A DNA stretch of 64,000 nt from Sphingomonas sp. AP4-R1 (GTDB taxonomy: Bacteria; Pseudomonadota; Alphaproteobacteria; Sphingomonadales; Sphingomonadaceae). The stretch lies in contig NZ_CP053346.1 of the NCBI RefSeq assembly GCF_013113735.1, positions 1,626,001 to 1,690,000 on the forward strand, given 5' to 3'. A program made the translations under genes and the position numbers. Shown here one piece after another: positions 52,888 to 62,244 of the stretch (positions are counted from its first letter, which is position 1; every line of letters starts with the position of its first letter). The notes below the pieces were generated by a model that ran no database searches, had not been told where the DNA came from, and saw nothing but the letters and a program-made list of their open reading frames with translations.

Positions 52888-55884
52888 TCAGAAGCCGACG
52901 GTGACGCCCGCCGTGATCGTGCGGCCGATCCGCGTCTGGAACAACGTGTCCTGACGGGTGCTGTCCGTATAGATGCGGTTCTGCTCGTCGGTGAGGTTCG
53001 AGCCCTCGATCATCACCTTGATGTTGTCGGTGATGGCGTACGAGGCCGAGGCATCGACGAAGATCGTCTTGTCGTTGGTCTGCACGTCGCTGCCCGGCGA
53101 GGCCGGAACGCCGCGCAGGAACGGATCGCGATAGTTGATCGTGCTGCGGATGCTGAACTTCTTGTCTTCGTAATAGATGGTGCCCGAGGCGGTGTTCTTC
53201 GACAGGCCGAGCAGCGCCGCCGTCGTGGTGCCCGTGACGGCGCCGTTGGCGGTCGAGGTGATGTAGCTGATCTTCGACGTCACGTGCGTGAAGTTCGCCA
53301 GCACGCCGAAATTCTTCAGGAACGGCGACGACAGGAAGGTGAAGGGCAGCTGGCCGTTCACTTCGATGCCGTTCAGGTTGCCGCCCGGCGTGTTCTGCGG
53401 CTGCGAAACCGTGAACAGTTCGGTCGGTGCGGTGTTCGAGCCGGCCAGCAGCGCATCGGGCAGGCCGAGCGTGTTGAACGCCACGATCTGCGGCACGGTC
53501 TGCACGAAGGTGCTGATCTTCTTGTGGAAGTAAGCGACCGACAGCAGCGAGCCGGGGCGGAAATACCACTCGGCGGCCACGTCGAGGTTGGTGGCCTTGA
53601 TCGGATCCAGGTTCGGGTTCTGGATCGATGCCGTGCGGGTGACGGCATTGATCGTGGTGCTGGGGGCGAGGGTCGCCAGTTCCGGACGCGCCATCACCTT
53701 CGAGGCCGACAGGCGCAGCAGCAGGCTCTTCATCGGCTCGATCACGATGTTCGCCGACGGCAGCCAATTGTCATAGGAGCGCTTGGCCGAGGTGAACACG
53801 CCGGTCACGCCGGTGGGCGACGAGCCGAGCGGGGCCGGGTTGAAGGCGCTCGAGAACTGGTAGGTGTGGACGAAGCGGACGCCGAAGTCGCCGCGGACGC
53901 CGACCGGCAGGCGATCCTGCAGATCGAACGTGCCCATCAGGTAGCCGCTCGATTCCTCTTCCAGAACCTGGGTGAGGCCGGTGCCGCAGGTGACGCCGCA
54001 GGTGCGGGCCGTATCGAGGCTGGCCGCCGCGATCAGCTTCTCCGGATCGAGCGAGGCCCAGCTGGACGGCGCGCCATGGCCCCACAGCTTGTCGACACCC
54101 GAAATCTGCATAGAGATGTCGGAGACCGAGGTGCCGGCCGGCAGCGACTTCGTGGTGATGTCGGCGGTGTAATAGCCGGTCGAGAGCGTGGTGAAGTTGC
54201 TGCGGCGGAACTGGCCACCGGCCTTCACATTGAAGAACTCGGCCACCTTCCACTTCAGGTTCAGCTCGCCGGTCATGCCCTTGGTGTCGTTGTAGCGGGG
54301 CGCGCCCTGGAAGCCGAAGCCGCCCAGCACGGTGCCGTCCGCAGTGCCCGGAGCATAAGCGAAGTTGCTCGGGTTCGACACGTCGAAGCCGAAGCCCAGC
54401 TCCGGCGTGCTGGAACCGTTATAGGCGAACGAGAAGGGCTGGTTGATCGCGTCCATATAGTACTGGAAGCGCTGGCGCGTCTGCAGGCGCGAATCGTTGA
54501 TGCCGACGAGGCCGGTCAGCTCGAGCGAGTCGGTGAACTCATGCTTGAAGTTGAAGTTCGCCTGCTTGAAGGTCGAGACGAAATTGTCGACCAGGCCTTC
54601 CGAGCGGACGTCGACGCCGGTGTAGCTGGCGCTCTGGACCGAGCCCTGCGGCGACAGCGAGATCGACTGGATCGAGGTCATCGGCTGACCACCGTTCGAG
54701 GCCGAACGGCCGAACGAGATCGCCTCGATATAATTGTCGCGGCGCACGACGTGGAAGCGCGAATAGAGGAAGTCGATCGACATGTCGGTGCGATCGTCCG
54801 GCTGGAACTGCAGCGTGAAGGTGCCGCCGATGCGCTCCTGCTTCTGCTCCGAATTCAGATAGCGCGGGATACGCGGGAAGAAGGCACCGCTGCCGGGCGT
54901 GCCAGCGAGGTTGGAGCGCGTCGCGTTCTGGACGGTGTTATAGGCGTCGATCGCCGCCTGTCCGGTCGCGCGGGGATTGCCGGTGCTGCAGTTGGTCGCC
55001 GTCACGCCGCGCAGCGCCAGCTGAGCCGCCGTCTGGCCGGCGGTGTTGATCGGCACGCCGACGGGCGAGCAGAAGCCGCCATTGGTGTTCGACGACAGGA
55101 TATCCACGGCCGAATAGCCGACTTCGCGGATGTTGCGCTTCTGATAGGCGAGCGATCCGAGGATGCCCCAGCGGCCGTCACCGAACTTCTTCGAAACGAG
55201 CAGCGAGCCGCGCGGGTTCACGTCCTTCGAGACCGTGTTGTACAGGCCCTTCACGGTCGCGCTGACCAGGAAATCCTTGTGCTGTTCGAGCGGCTTCGGC
55301 GCCGTCAGGTCGACGGTGGCGCCGAGCGAGCCTTCCTCGACATCGGCCGACGGCGTCTTGCGGACGGCCAGGCCGTTGAAGATTTCGGTCGGGAAGACGT
55401 TGAAGTCGAACGAGCGGCCGTTGTTCTGCGCGCCGTAAATGTCGGACGAGCCGGCCTGCGCCGTACCTTCCATGCCGTTGATGCGGACGCGGGTGAAGCC
55501 GGCGCCGAGACCACGGACCGAGATGTTCTTGCCTTCACCACCGTCGCCGCGCGCCAGGGCGACGCCCGGAATGCGCTGCATCGATTCCGCGAGGTTCGAA
55601 TCCGGGAACTTGCCGATATCCTCGGCCTTGATGCTGTCGATCGCGGCGGTCTCGGTGCGCTTGTCGGCGAGCGCGCTATCGAGCGAGGCGCGGAAACCGG
55701 AGACGACGATTTCCTGAGCGTCGGTCGTGTCGGGATTGGCGGGCGGATTGGCAGGCGCCGCGGGGGCGGCCGGTGCGGGAGCGGCGGTCTGGGCGAAGGC
55801 CGGCGTCGCGGCGATCAGCGTGGCGATCAGAGCGAGAGACGAAGGACCACGGAAACGCGCAGTAAGGGACGAAACCTGGGACAT
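52888..55884 (-). CDS. TonB-dependent receptor (Xanthomonas/Caulobacter carbohydrate type)
   Basis: This 998-residue outer membrane receptor has a signal peptide (LALIATLIAATPAFAQ) and then a long Ala/Pro linker. The TonB box and plug opening EIVVSGFRASLDSALADKR are typical of the sugar-linked group, followed by IKAEDIGKFPDSNLAESMQRIPGV and ISVRGLGAGFTRVRING. The barrel ends RIGRTITAGVTVGF with terminal aromatic residue. ATG 55884 has GGGGAGG ten bases upstream; ATG 55893 is too close to that site. It ends in a strong terminator. Given its neighbours it likely takes up pectin-derived oligosaccharides (rhamnogalacturonan or arabinan). Confidence 0.92.
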   Translation of the reverse strand: MSQVSSLTARFRGPSSLALIATLIAATPAFAQTAAPAPAAPAAPANPPANPDTTDAQEIVVSGFRASLDSALADKRTETAAIDSIKAEDIGKFPDSNLAESMQRIPGVALARGDGGEGKNISVRGLGAGFTRVRINGMEGTAQAGSSDIYGAQNNGRSFDFNVFPTEIFNGLAVRKTPSADVEEGSLGATVDLTAPKPLEQHKDFLVSATVKGLYNTVSKDVNPRGSLLVSKKFGDGRWGILGSLAYQKRNIREVGYSAVDILSSNTNGGFCSPVGVPINTAGQTAAQLALRGVTATNCSTGNPRATGQAAIDAYNTVQNATRSNLAGTPGSGAFFPRIPRYLNSEQKQERIGGTFTLQFQPDDRTDMSIDFLYSRFHVVRRDNYIEAISFGRSASNGGQPMTSIQSISLSPQGSVQSASYTGVDVRSEGLVDNFVSTFKQANFNFKHEFTDSLELTGLVGINDSRLQTRQRFQYYMDAINQPFSFAYNGSSTPELGFGFDVSNPSNFAYAPGTADGTVLGGFGFQGAPRYNDTKGMTGELNLKWKVAEFFNVKAGGQFRRSNFTTLSTGYYTADITTKSLPAGTSVSDISMQISGVDKLWGHGAPSSWASLDPEKLIAAASLDTARTCGVTCGTGLTQVLEEESSGYLMGTFDLQDRLPVGVRGDFGVRFVHTYQFSSAFNPAPLGSSPTGVTGVFTSAKRSYDNWLPSANIVIEPMKSLLLRLSASKVMARPELATLAPSTTINAVTRTASIQNPNLDPIKATNLDVAAEWYFRPGSLLSVAYFHKKISTFVQTVPQIVAFNTLGLPDALLAGSNTAPTELFTVSQPQNTPGGNLNGIEVNGQLPFTFLSSPFLKNFGVLANFTHVTSKISYITSTANGAVTGTTTAALLGLSKNTASGTIYYEDKKFSIRSTINYRDPFLRGVPASPGSDVQTNDKTIFVDASASYAITDNIKVMIEGSNLTDEQNRIYTDSTRQDTLFQTRIGRTITAGVTVGF

Positions 55885-56152
55885 TAAGATCATGCCTCCC
55901 CTAGTAGGGTGTGAAGGGACGCCTTGGTTCAGGCGTCTCATATAGTGAAACGAACGTCCAGTTTATAAACCGTCCTATTTCTGCTGGCTAGCCAATAATC
56001 AGACATATCGGCCGCTTCCGCGCTCATTCGGGCGTTTTGGGCGGGGCGTTGCAGCCGTGCATCAGCCCTCCGCCCGGTTGCGCGGAGGACGGGCGTCGCT
56101 TGTGGCGCGAGTCGGAAGGGTGCTAGCCGGGTGAGGTTTGCAGGGGACAGGG
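55885..56152. promoter_or_regulatory. Divergent control region between TonB receptor and GntR gene
   Basis: This gene-free stretch has an AT-rich core at about 55940-56010. It holds the sequence ATAATCAGACATATCGG (55995-56011), which resembles the reverse strand of the 50598 palindrome region (ATTATCAGACAATTGTCGG). Promoters for both genes should lie here; I cannot place their boxes exactly. Confidence 0.4.
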
Positions 56153-56881
56153 ATGGTAGCGACCAGAGAGGCGGATCGGCCCGGCCTCGGCCGTAATCTC
56201 ACTTACGGGATGGTCGATGCGCTGGGGCGGGCCATCGTCGTCGGCGAATTTGACGCTGCCGCGTTTCCGACCGAGGCGGAACTGGCCAAGCAGCATGGCG
56301 TGAGCCGATCGGTCACGCGCGAAGCGGTGAAGATGCTGACGGCCAAGGGGCTGCTCAGCGCGCGGCCGCGCCAAGGCACGGTGGTGCGCCCGCGCGAATA
56401 TTGGAACCTGTTCGATACGGATATCCTGCGCTGGCTGCTGGAGCGGCGCTTCTCGCTGGATCTGCTGGTGCAGTTCAACCAGCTCCGCATCGCGCTGGAG
56501 CCGGAGGCGGCGGCGCTGGCTGCCGTCCACGCCACGGATGCCGAGCGCGGCGCGATCGGTGCCGGGCTGGATCGGATGCGTGATGCCGCGCGTGGCGAGG
56601 ATGAGGGGCTCGCCGCCGACATCGCGTTCCACGTCGCGATCCTCGTCGGATCGGGCAATCCCTTCTACCGCCAGTTGAGCGACATGGTGGAAACCGCGCT
56701 CCGCACCTCGATCCGTTTCACCAACCGGATCGAGGGGCGCACGGCCAGCGTAACGGACCATGCGAAGGTCCACGACGCGATCATGGCGCGCGATGCAGCG
56801 GGCGCGCGGGCGGCGATGCATGCGATCATCGCCGACGTGTTCACGGTCATCGATGCGGCAGAGGCGCCTGCAGCAGGATGA
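56153..56881 (+). CDS. GntR-family (FCD) transcriptional regulator
   Basis: This 242-residue regulator has winged HTH FPTEAELAKQHGVSRSVTREAVKMLTAKGLL, then RQGTVVRPREYWNLFDTDIL, the same arrangement as the GntR at 41279. Its FCD domain has FNQLRIALEPEAAALAAVHA and DIAFHVAILVGSGNPFY. ATG 56153 follows GGGGA by about eight bases. Its 3' end overlaps the convergent lutC by 35 bases. Likely targets are the divergent receptor and possibly the rhamnose/lactate operon. Confidence 0.9.
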   Translation: MVATREADRPGLGRNLTYGMVDALGRAIVVGEFDAAAFPTEAELAKQHGVSRSVTREAVKMLTAKGLLSARPRQGTVVRPREYWNLFDTDILRWLLERRFSLDLLVQFNQLRIALEPEAAALAAVHATDAERGAIGAGLDRMRDAARGEDEGLAADIAFHVAILVGSGNPFYRQLSDMVETALRTSIRFTNRIEGRTASVTDHAKVHDAIMARDAAGARAAMHAIIADVFTVIDAAEAPAAG

Positions 56882-57476
56882 CGTGAAGGTAGCGGGGGCC
56901 GTGCGCGCCGCGCACGTAGGTGCCCTCGATATCGGTGGTGCCGGAAACGCCGGTCACCCAATAATGCGCGCGCGGCTGGGCGCCCGGCAGGATCGCCTCT
57001 TCCAGATAGGCGACGATCGCGTCGGCCTGCACCAGCACGATGTGATGGAGCGCCACGAAGTTCGGCAGCATCGGCGCTTCGGGGGCGGTCTCGAACACGA
57101 GCGAGCCGGTTTCGGCGACGCCGCAGCGGGCGATGGCCAGCACGGCGGGTTCCTCGGTCGCGGCGGCCGCGTGCAGCGTGAAGGCGGACCAGTCGGCTCC
57201 GCCCAGCCTCGGATCGGGCGGGAGATAGAGGGCGGGGGGCAGGCCCTGCTCCGCGCAATAGCGTGCGATGGCACCGGGCAGATCGGCCAGCGTCTCGATC
57301 CGGTCGTGCGTCGCGGCGATGCTGGGCAGGGAGAGCTTGGCGACGAAGGCGTCTTCCAGCGCGTTCGTGCCCAGGGCCGGCCGCTCGGGCGCGACCAGCA
57401 ACGCGTCCGCCTCGATCGTGATGTTGCCGGGCGAGGTGGAGGTGAGACGCGAGAGGATCGCTTCGCGCGCGTTCAT
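56847..57476 (-). CDS. lutC: Lactate utilisation protein C (LUD domain)
   Basis: This 209-residue LutC/YkgG protein shows VLAIARCGVAETGSLVFET, LPNFVALHHIVLV, and VTGVSGTTDIEGTYVRGAHGPRYLHVIL, the normal C-terminal signature of the family. With LutA and LutB it forms an Fe-S L-lactate dehydrogenase system. ATG 57476 overlaps lutB by four bases. As last gene of the operon it runs 35 bases into the convergent GntR gene. Confidence 0.93.
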   Translation of the reverse strand: MNAREAILSRLTSTSPGNITIEADALLVAPERPALGTNALEDAFVAKLSLPSIAATHDRIETLADLPGAIARYCAEQGLPPALYLPPDPRLGGADWSAFTLHAAAATEEPAVLAIARCGVAETGSLVFETAPEAPMLPNFVALHHIVLVQADAIVAYLEEAILPGAQPRAHYWVTGVSGTTDIEGTYVRGAHGPRYLHVILLQAPLPHR

Positions 57477-58864
57477 CGCCGCCGGCCTTTCTTATATTGC
57501 GCCATGAAGCTCTGCGCTTCGGGCGCGGGCATGTCGCGATGCGCGGTCCAGCCGTCCGCCAGCGGAAGCTTGCTGATCCAGCCCCGGCCGAGCACGCGCA
57601 TCGAGCGCAATGCCATGCCGCTCGCCATCCGATAGAGCGCCGGGCGCCGCGCGAACCACGCCCAGACGCCCAGGCCCGCGCGCATCGTCTTGGGCTCCAG
57701 TCCCTCGCGCCAGCTCTTCTCGCGCCAGCCGCGCAGCAGCGTCGGCAGCGGGATGCGGACCGGGCACACTTCCTGACACTTGCCGTTGAGCGTGCAGGCA
57801 TTGGGCAGATCACGGCTCTTGGCCAGGCCATCCAGCACCGGCGTCAGCACCGCGCCCATCGGCCCGGGATAGGTGCCGCCATAAGCATGGCCGCCAATCT
57901 GCCGGAACACCACGCAGTGGTTCATGCAGGCGCCGCAGCGGATGCAGCGGAGCATCTCCGCGAGGCCCTCTTCGCGCATCGTGGTGCGGCCATTGTCGAC
58001 CAGCACGATGTGCATCTCCTCCGGCCCGTCGCGATCGCCGGGGCGGCGGGGGCCGGTGTAGAAGGTGGTATATTGGGTGAGCGCGGCGCCGGTGGCCGAA
58101 CGCGCCAGCATCCGCAGCATGTGCGTGGCGTGCGCCATCGAGGGCACGATCTTCTCGATCCCCGCCGTCACGATCTGCATGCGCGGCGGCACCAGCGACA
58201 ATTCGGCATTGCCCTCGTTGGTGACGGTGCAGATCGCGCCCGTATCCGCGATCAGGAAATTGGCACCCGATATGCCGACGTCGGCGCCCAGCATCTGCGT
58301 GCGGAGTTCGCGCCGCGCGCTTTCCGCCATCGCCGCGATCGTCTCTTCCTCGTGCGGGGTGCGATGCCTGGCCTTGAACAGGGCCGACACCTGCTCGCGC
58401 GTCTTGTGCATCGCTGGCCAGATGATGTGCGAGGGGCGCTCGTCGGCCAACTGGATGATATGCTCGGCCAGATCGGTTTCGACGCGCGTGATGCCGGCCT
58501 CGGCCAGCGCATGCGGCAGGCCGATCTCCTCGCCCAGCATCGATTTGGAACGCGCGACCGATCGGGCGCCCGCCGCCTTGCACAGATCGATCACGATCCG
58601 GCACGCCTCGTCGGCCGTGCGCGCCCAGTGGACCCTGGCACCGGCGGCGACGGCGTTCGCCTCGAACTGCTCCAGATAATATCCGAGATGGGCGATCACA
58701 TGATCCTTGATCGCCGCCGCCCGATCGCGCGCGCGATCGAAATCGGGGAAGGCGTCGACGGCGATCGCGCGCTTGGCCTCGGCGGTGCCCGCCGTCCGTT
58801 CGACCGCGATCTTCAGGATGCGATCGGCCAGCGCCGCGTCGGCGCGATCCGTGAAGCCGCTCAT
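57473..58864 (-). CDS. lutB: Lactate utilisation iron-sulfur protein B
   Basis: This 463-residue protein has an N-terminal LUD domain (ARSVARSKSMLGEEIGLPHAL; GISGANFLIADTGAICTVTNEGN) and a C-terminal ferredoxin part with clusters CIRCGACMNHC and CTLNGKCQEVCP, then a DUF3390-like tail. ATG 58864 overlaps lutA by four bases; the frame continues to 59101 only inside lutA. It passes electrons from L-lactate oxidation. Confidence 0.94.
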   Translation of the reverse strand: MSGFTDRADAALADRILKIAVERTAGTAEAKRAIAVDAFPDFDRARDRAAAIKDHVIAHLGYYLEQFEANAVAAGARVHWARTADEACRIVIDLCKAAGARSVARSKSMLGEEIGLPHALAEAGITRVETDLAEHIIQLADERPSHIIWPAMHKTREQVSALFKARHRTPHEEETIAAMAESARRELRTQMLGADVGISGANFLIADTGAICTVTNEGNAELSLVPPRMQIVTAGIEKIVPSMAHATHMLRMLARSATGAALTQYTTFYTGPRRPGDRDGPEEMHIVLVDNGRTTMREEGLAEMLRCIRCGACMNHCVVFRQIGGHAYGGTYPGPMGAVLTPVLDGLAKSRDLPNACTLNGKCQEVCPVRIPLPTLLRGWREKSWREGLEPKTMRAGLGVWAWFARRPALYRMASGMALRSMRVLGRGWISKLPLADGWTAHRDMPAPEAQSFMAQYKKGRRR

Positions 58865-59628
58865 GCCGGCTCGCCGATCGCCGCGCCGTCGCCCATGCCC
58901 GCAAGCAACTCGATCGTGTGGAAGGCGCGTACCGGCGTGCCGCGCCGGTGGAGCTTGCCCGCCATGTTCATCAGGCAGCCGAGATCGCCTGCCAGCAGCA
59001 GGTCCGCGCCGCTTTCCTCGATCGCGGCGGCCTTCTCCTCGACGATCGCGTTGGAGATGGCGGGATATTTGACGCAGAAGGTGCCGCCGAAGCCGCAGCA
59101 CGTCTCCTCGCCCTTGAGCGGGACGAGATCGAGCCCCTCGACCGCCTTCAGCAGGCGGCGCGGCTGCGCCTTGATGCCGAGTTCGCGCAGGCCCGAGCAG
59201 CTATCGTGATAGGCGGCCTTGGTGGCGGGGAGGGTCACGTCGTCCGGGCGCCAGCCGCGCACCTCGTCCAGATAGGCCATGATCTCGTAGGTCTTGGCGG
59301 ACACCGCCTGCGCGCGGGCGAGCCATTCGGGATCATGTTCGAGGATTTCGGGATAGTGGCTGCGGATTGTCCCGGCACAGGAGCCCGACGGGATCACCAC
59401 AGCTTCGAACGGCTCCAGCATCGCGATGGTGCGGCGGGCGAGATCCTCGGCGGTGGCGCGGTCGCCGGAATTGAGCGCGGGCTGGCCGCAGCAGGTCTGC
59501 GCCTCGGGCACCACCACCTCGCATCCCGCCGCCTCCAGCGTGGCGAGCGCGGCGAAGCCGATGCGGGGCCGCATCGCATCGACCAGACAGGTAACGAACA
59601 AGGCAACGCGCGGACGCGACATCGACAT
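58861..59628 (-). CDS. lutA: Lactate utilisation protein A (CCG-domain oxidase subunit)
   Basis: This 255-residue GlpC/LutA-type protein has paired cysteine-rich CCG motifs (TCCGQPALNSG near residue 45; ETCCGFGGTFCVKYP near 185) plus SCSGLRELG and DLGCLMNMAGKL. It starts at ATG 59628, sharing one base with the esterase stop; ATG 59622 is possible. With LutB and LutC it oxidises L-lactate to pyruvate. Here the lactate probably comes from L-rhamnose. Confidence 0.93.
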   Translation of the reverse strand: MSMSRPRVALFVTCLVDAMRPRIGFAALATLEAAGCEVVVPEAQTCCGQPALNSGDRATAEDLARRTIAMLEPFEAVVIPSGSCAGTIRSHYPEILEHDPEWLARAQAVSAKTYEIMAYLDEVRGWRPDDVTLPATKAAYHDSCSGLRELGIKAQPRRLLKAVEGLDLVPLKGEETCCGFGGTFCVKYPAISNAIVEEKAAAIEESGADLLLAGDLGCLMNMAGKLHRRGTPVRAFHTIELLAGMGDGAAIGEPA

Positions 59629-60599
59629 CAAACTCCGTGGCGCCCCGCAAAGGCGAGGAACAGATCGGGCCACGCGGCGGTGACGGCCGATTTGGCGCCT
59701 ATACCGAAGCCGTGGCCGCCCGCCTCGAAGAAATGGCTCTCCACCGGCACATTCTGCCGCTTCAGCGCCAGCATCATCGCGATCGAATTCTGCACCGGCA
59801 CGGTCTTGTCGTCCACGGCATGGGCGATGAAGGTGGGCGGCGCATCGGCCGCCACATTCTGCTCCAGCGAATAGGCCTTCGCGCGCTCCGGGCTCGGGGT
59901 TTCGCCCAGCAATTGCCTGCGCGATCCGGTGTGCGAGAAAGGCCCGTCCATCATGATGACCGGATACATCAGCCCGGCGATCTTCACGCCGAGCGGCTGG
60001 CGATCGATCGCGTCGATCGGCTGGTAGCTGTCCTTCGCATCCTGCGTCGCCAGCCAGGCGGCGAGATGGCCCCCCGCCGAAAAGCCGATCACGCCGACGC
60101 GGGCCGGGTCGAACCCTTCGCGCGGCGCCATGCTGCGGATGGTGCGGAGCGCGCGCTGGGCATCCTGCAGCGGCGCCTCGGCCCCCGCCGTCCAGCCGTC
60201 GGCGGGCAGGCGGTAGAGCAGGATGAAGCAGGTATAGCCGGCGGCCGCGAACCGGCGGGCAATCTCATACCCCTCCAGCCCGATCGCGACGCGGATATAG
60301 CCGCCGCCGGGGACGAGCAGCATCGCCGCGCCATTGGGCTTCTTCGGGCGCAGCATCGTGAGCGTGGGCGTCACGACATGTTCGAAATAGGTGTCGTCGG
60401 GCGGGCTGTCCGGACGGCGCAGCGCTTCCTTCTCGATCACGGTGACGGCGTCACCACCGGGCGCCTTGCCCGGCCAGATCGGAAAGCGCGTGAAGCCCTG
60501 CGGCAGCGGGAACGCGGGCGTGGCCGCGCCGCATCCGCTGGCGTGGAGCGAGAGGGCCGCGACGGACGCAGCCAGGAGCGTGCGGCGATCGATATGCAT
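59628..60599 (-). CDS. Exported alpha/beta-hydrolase esterase (acetyl-xylan/pectin esterase-like)
   Basis: This 323-residue protein begins MHIDRRTLLAASVAALSLHA, with a twin-arginine pair and a following SGC that could serve as a lipobox. The fold shows an oxyanion HG-like GGGYIRVAIG, nucleophile elbow VGVIGFSAGGHLAAWLA, acid AHAVDDKTVPVQNS and His in EAGGHGFGIG, a Ser-Asp-His triad. It is likely a deacetylating esterase of plant polysaccharides, as it lies between a rhamnogalacturonan acetylesterase and lutA, overlapping both by one base. The exact substrate is unproven. Confidence 0.85.
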   Translation of the reverse strand: MHIDRRTLLAASVAALSLHASGCGAATPAFPLPQGFTRFPIWPGKAPGGDAVTVIEKEALRRPDSPPDDTYFEHVVTPTLTMLRPKKPNGAAMLLVPGGGYIRVAIGLEGYEIARRFAAAGYTCFILLYRLPADGWTAGAEAPLQDAQRALRTIRSMAPREGFDPARVGVIGFSAGGHLAAWLATQDAKDSYQPIDAIDRQPLGVKIAGLMYPVIMMDGPFSHTGSRRQLLGETPSPERAKAYSLEQNVAADAPPTFIAHAVDDKTVPVQNSIAMMLALKRQNVPVESHFFEAGGHGFGIGAKSAVTAAWPDLFLAFAGRHGV

Positions 60600-61441
60600 C
60601 AGTGGCAGGCTCCCCGTCCGAGCGGCGTGGTGCGCGTGAGATCTGGGCGGTCGGCCAGGATCTTCTGCGAGATGGGCAGGTTCAGCCCCGCGAGCGCGCC
60701 CGCGACGAGATCGGCCACGCCGCGCGCGCCGAGTTCGCTGAAATGGGTGTTGTCCTGGATGCCTTTGGGGAAGTTCGGCGCCTGCTCGGCCGTGAAGTGC
60801 ATGTAAAACCGCAGCGACGCGTCCGACCCGGTCTTGTCGAGCCAGGCGCGCGACAGGCTTTCGAGATCGATCAGCGGCGTGCCGGTCTTCTGGGCGACCT
60901 CGCGCATCACGTCCGAATATTCGGCGAAATCGGCCTGGGCGAGGCCGCGATCGTTGAACGAATGGCGCGCCACCGGCGTCACCAGCACGGGCGTGCCCTT
61001 GGCGCCGCGCACCATCCACACGAAGCGCGTCAGATTGTCGCGATAATCGGTCCAGGCGCGGGCGAAGCGCTCCGGCTTGCTGCGATCGGCATCGTTGTGG
61101 CCGAACTGGATCATCACCGTGTCGCCGGGCTTCACGGCGGCCATCAGCTTGTCCCAGCGGCCTTCGGACAGGAAGGTGCGCGTGCTGCGGCCGCCGATCG
61201 CGAAATTCTGGAGCGTCACGCCCGGCGCCAGCGCGCAGCGCAGCATCATGCCCCAGCCGGCCTGTGGATAGGCTTTCGACTGATAGTCGGAGACGGTGGA
61301 ATCGCCCGCGATCAGGATAGCATTGGAGGGCAGAGGGGCGGGGGGCGCCTCCGTCGCCGTGGGAGGCGGTCCCGCGACGGCGGCCGGAGGGGGCGCCGCC
61401 GCAGGAGCGGCGAGCATCAGGAGGATGCCCGCGCCCAGCAT
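60599..61441 (-). CDS. Rhamnogalacturonan acetylesterase-like SGNH/GDSL hydrolase (CE12 type)
   Basis: This 280-residue exported enzyme has a signal peptide (MLGAGILLMLAAPAAA) and then a Pro/Ala linker. Blocks are ILIAGDSTVSDYQS (catalytic Ser), FAIGGRSTRTFLSEGRW (Gly and Arg), MIQFGHNDADRSKP (Asn) and QDNTHFSELGARGVADL (Asp, His). The GDSTVS and DNTHFSE wording points to CE12 rhamnogalacturonan acetylesterases. It removes acetyl groups that block lyase and hydrolase action. It overlaps neighbours on both sides by one base (TAATG, TGATG). Confidence 0.88.
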   Translation of the reverse strand: MLGAGILLMLAAPAAAPPPAAVAGPPPTATEAPPAPLPSNAILIAGDSTVSDYQSKAYPQAGWGMMLRCALAPGVTLQNFAIGGRSTRTFLSEGRWDKLMAAVKPGDTVMIQFGHNDADRSKPERFARAWTDYRDNLTRFVWMVRGAKGTPVLVTPVARHSFNDRGLAQADFAEYSDVMREVAQKTGTPLIDLESLSRAWLDKTGSDASLRFYMHFTAEQAPNFPKGIQDNTHFSELGARGVADLVAGALAGLNLPISQKILADRPDLTRTTPLGRGACH

Positions 61442-62205
61442 TACTGCAGGTTCACGAACATGCCGCCATCGACGAGCAGAGCCGCGCCGGTGACGTAGGC
61501 CGCCATGTCGGAGGCGAGGAACACGATCGGGCCGGCCAGATCCTCGGGCATGCCGAGGCGGCCGAGCGGCGTGCGCTCTTCCATATATTTGCGCTTCTCG
61601 ACGTCGGCGAGATCGTCCTTGTTGATCTCGGTCAGGACCGTGCCGGGCAGCACGCTGTTGCAGCGGATGCCGTACTTGCCGAGTGCGATCGCGGTGGACT
61701 GCATCAGCGAATGCACGCCCGCCTTGGTGGGCGTGTAATGCGTCTGGAATTCACCACCGACGAGCGCGGAGATGGACGAGACCGCGACGATCGCGCCGCC
61801 ATGGCCCTGCTTCACCATCTGCTGGGCGGCGGCCTGCACCATGAAATAGGCGCCGTGCAGGTTCACCTTGAAGGTGCGCTCCACCACGTCGACCGGCATG
61901 TCGAGGAAGGCATGGAACGGGCAGATGCCGGCATTGCTGACCATCACGTCGACCTTGCCGAACGCGTCCACCGCCTTGGCGACGAAATCCTGCGCGGTCT
62001 GCGGATCGGCGACGTCGCCCTTCACCGCGATGGCGCGCTGGCCGAGCGCCTCAATCTCAGCCACGCAGGACGCCGCCGGGCCGTCGCTATGCGCATAGTT
62101 GATCACGACATCGGCGCCGTGCTTGGCCGCACCGATGGCGGCCGCGCGGCCGATGCCGGTCGATGCGCCGGTGACGAGTACGGTCTTGCCTTCGAGCAGC
62201 TTCAC
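61441..62205 (-). CDS. L-rhamnose 1-dehydrogenase (SDR family, LRA1 type)
   Basis: This 254-residue short-chain dehydrogenase has nucleotide motif TGASTGIG, SNAGICPFHAFLDMP, catalytic Ser in VAVSSISALVGG, Tyr and Lys in YTPTK, and SDMAAYVTGAALLVDGGMFVN at the C-terminus. The stretch NAGICPFH and the ending DGGMFVNLQ match, from memory, the characterised Azotobacter and Sphingomonas L-rhamnose dehydrogenases. It oxidises L-rhamnose to rhamnono-lactone. L-rhamnonate dehydratase is encoded nearby in the opposite direction. It starts 39 bases after the IclR gene. Confidence 0.9.
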   Translation of the reverse strand: MKLLEGKTVLVTGASTGIGRAAAIGAAKHGADVVINYAHSDGPAASCVAEIEALGQRAIAVKGDVADPQTAQDFVAKAVDAFGKVDVMVSNAGICPFHAFLDMPVDVVERTFKVNLHGAYFMVQAAAQQMVKQGHGGAIVAVSSISALVGGEFQTHYTPTKAGVHSLMQSTAIALGKYGIRCNSVLPGTVLTEINKDDLADVEKRKYMEERTPLGRLGMPEDLAGPIVFLASDMAAYVTGAALLVDGGMFVNLQ

Positions 62206-62244
62206 GATCGTCTGTCCTTTTCGTAGGTCCTTGGGGGTCGGGTG

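Noticed and set aside
52702..55887. A forward open frame of about 1060 codons opposite the second TonB receptor
   Set aside because: The reverse-strand receptor has a signal peptide, plug, barrel and terminator; the forward frame is an arginine-rich shadow.
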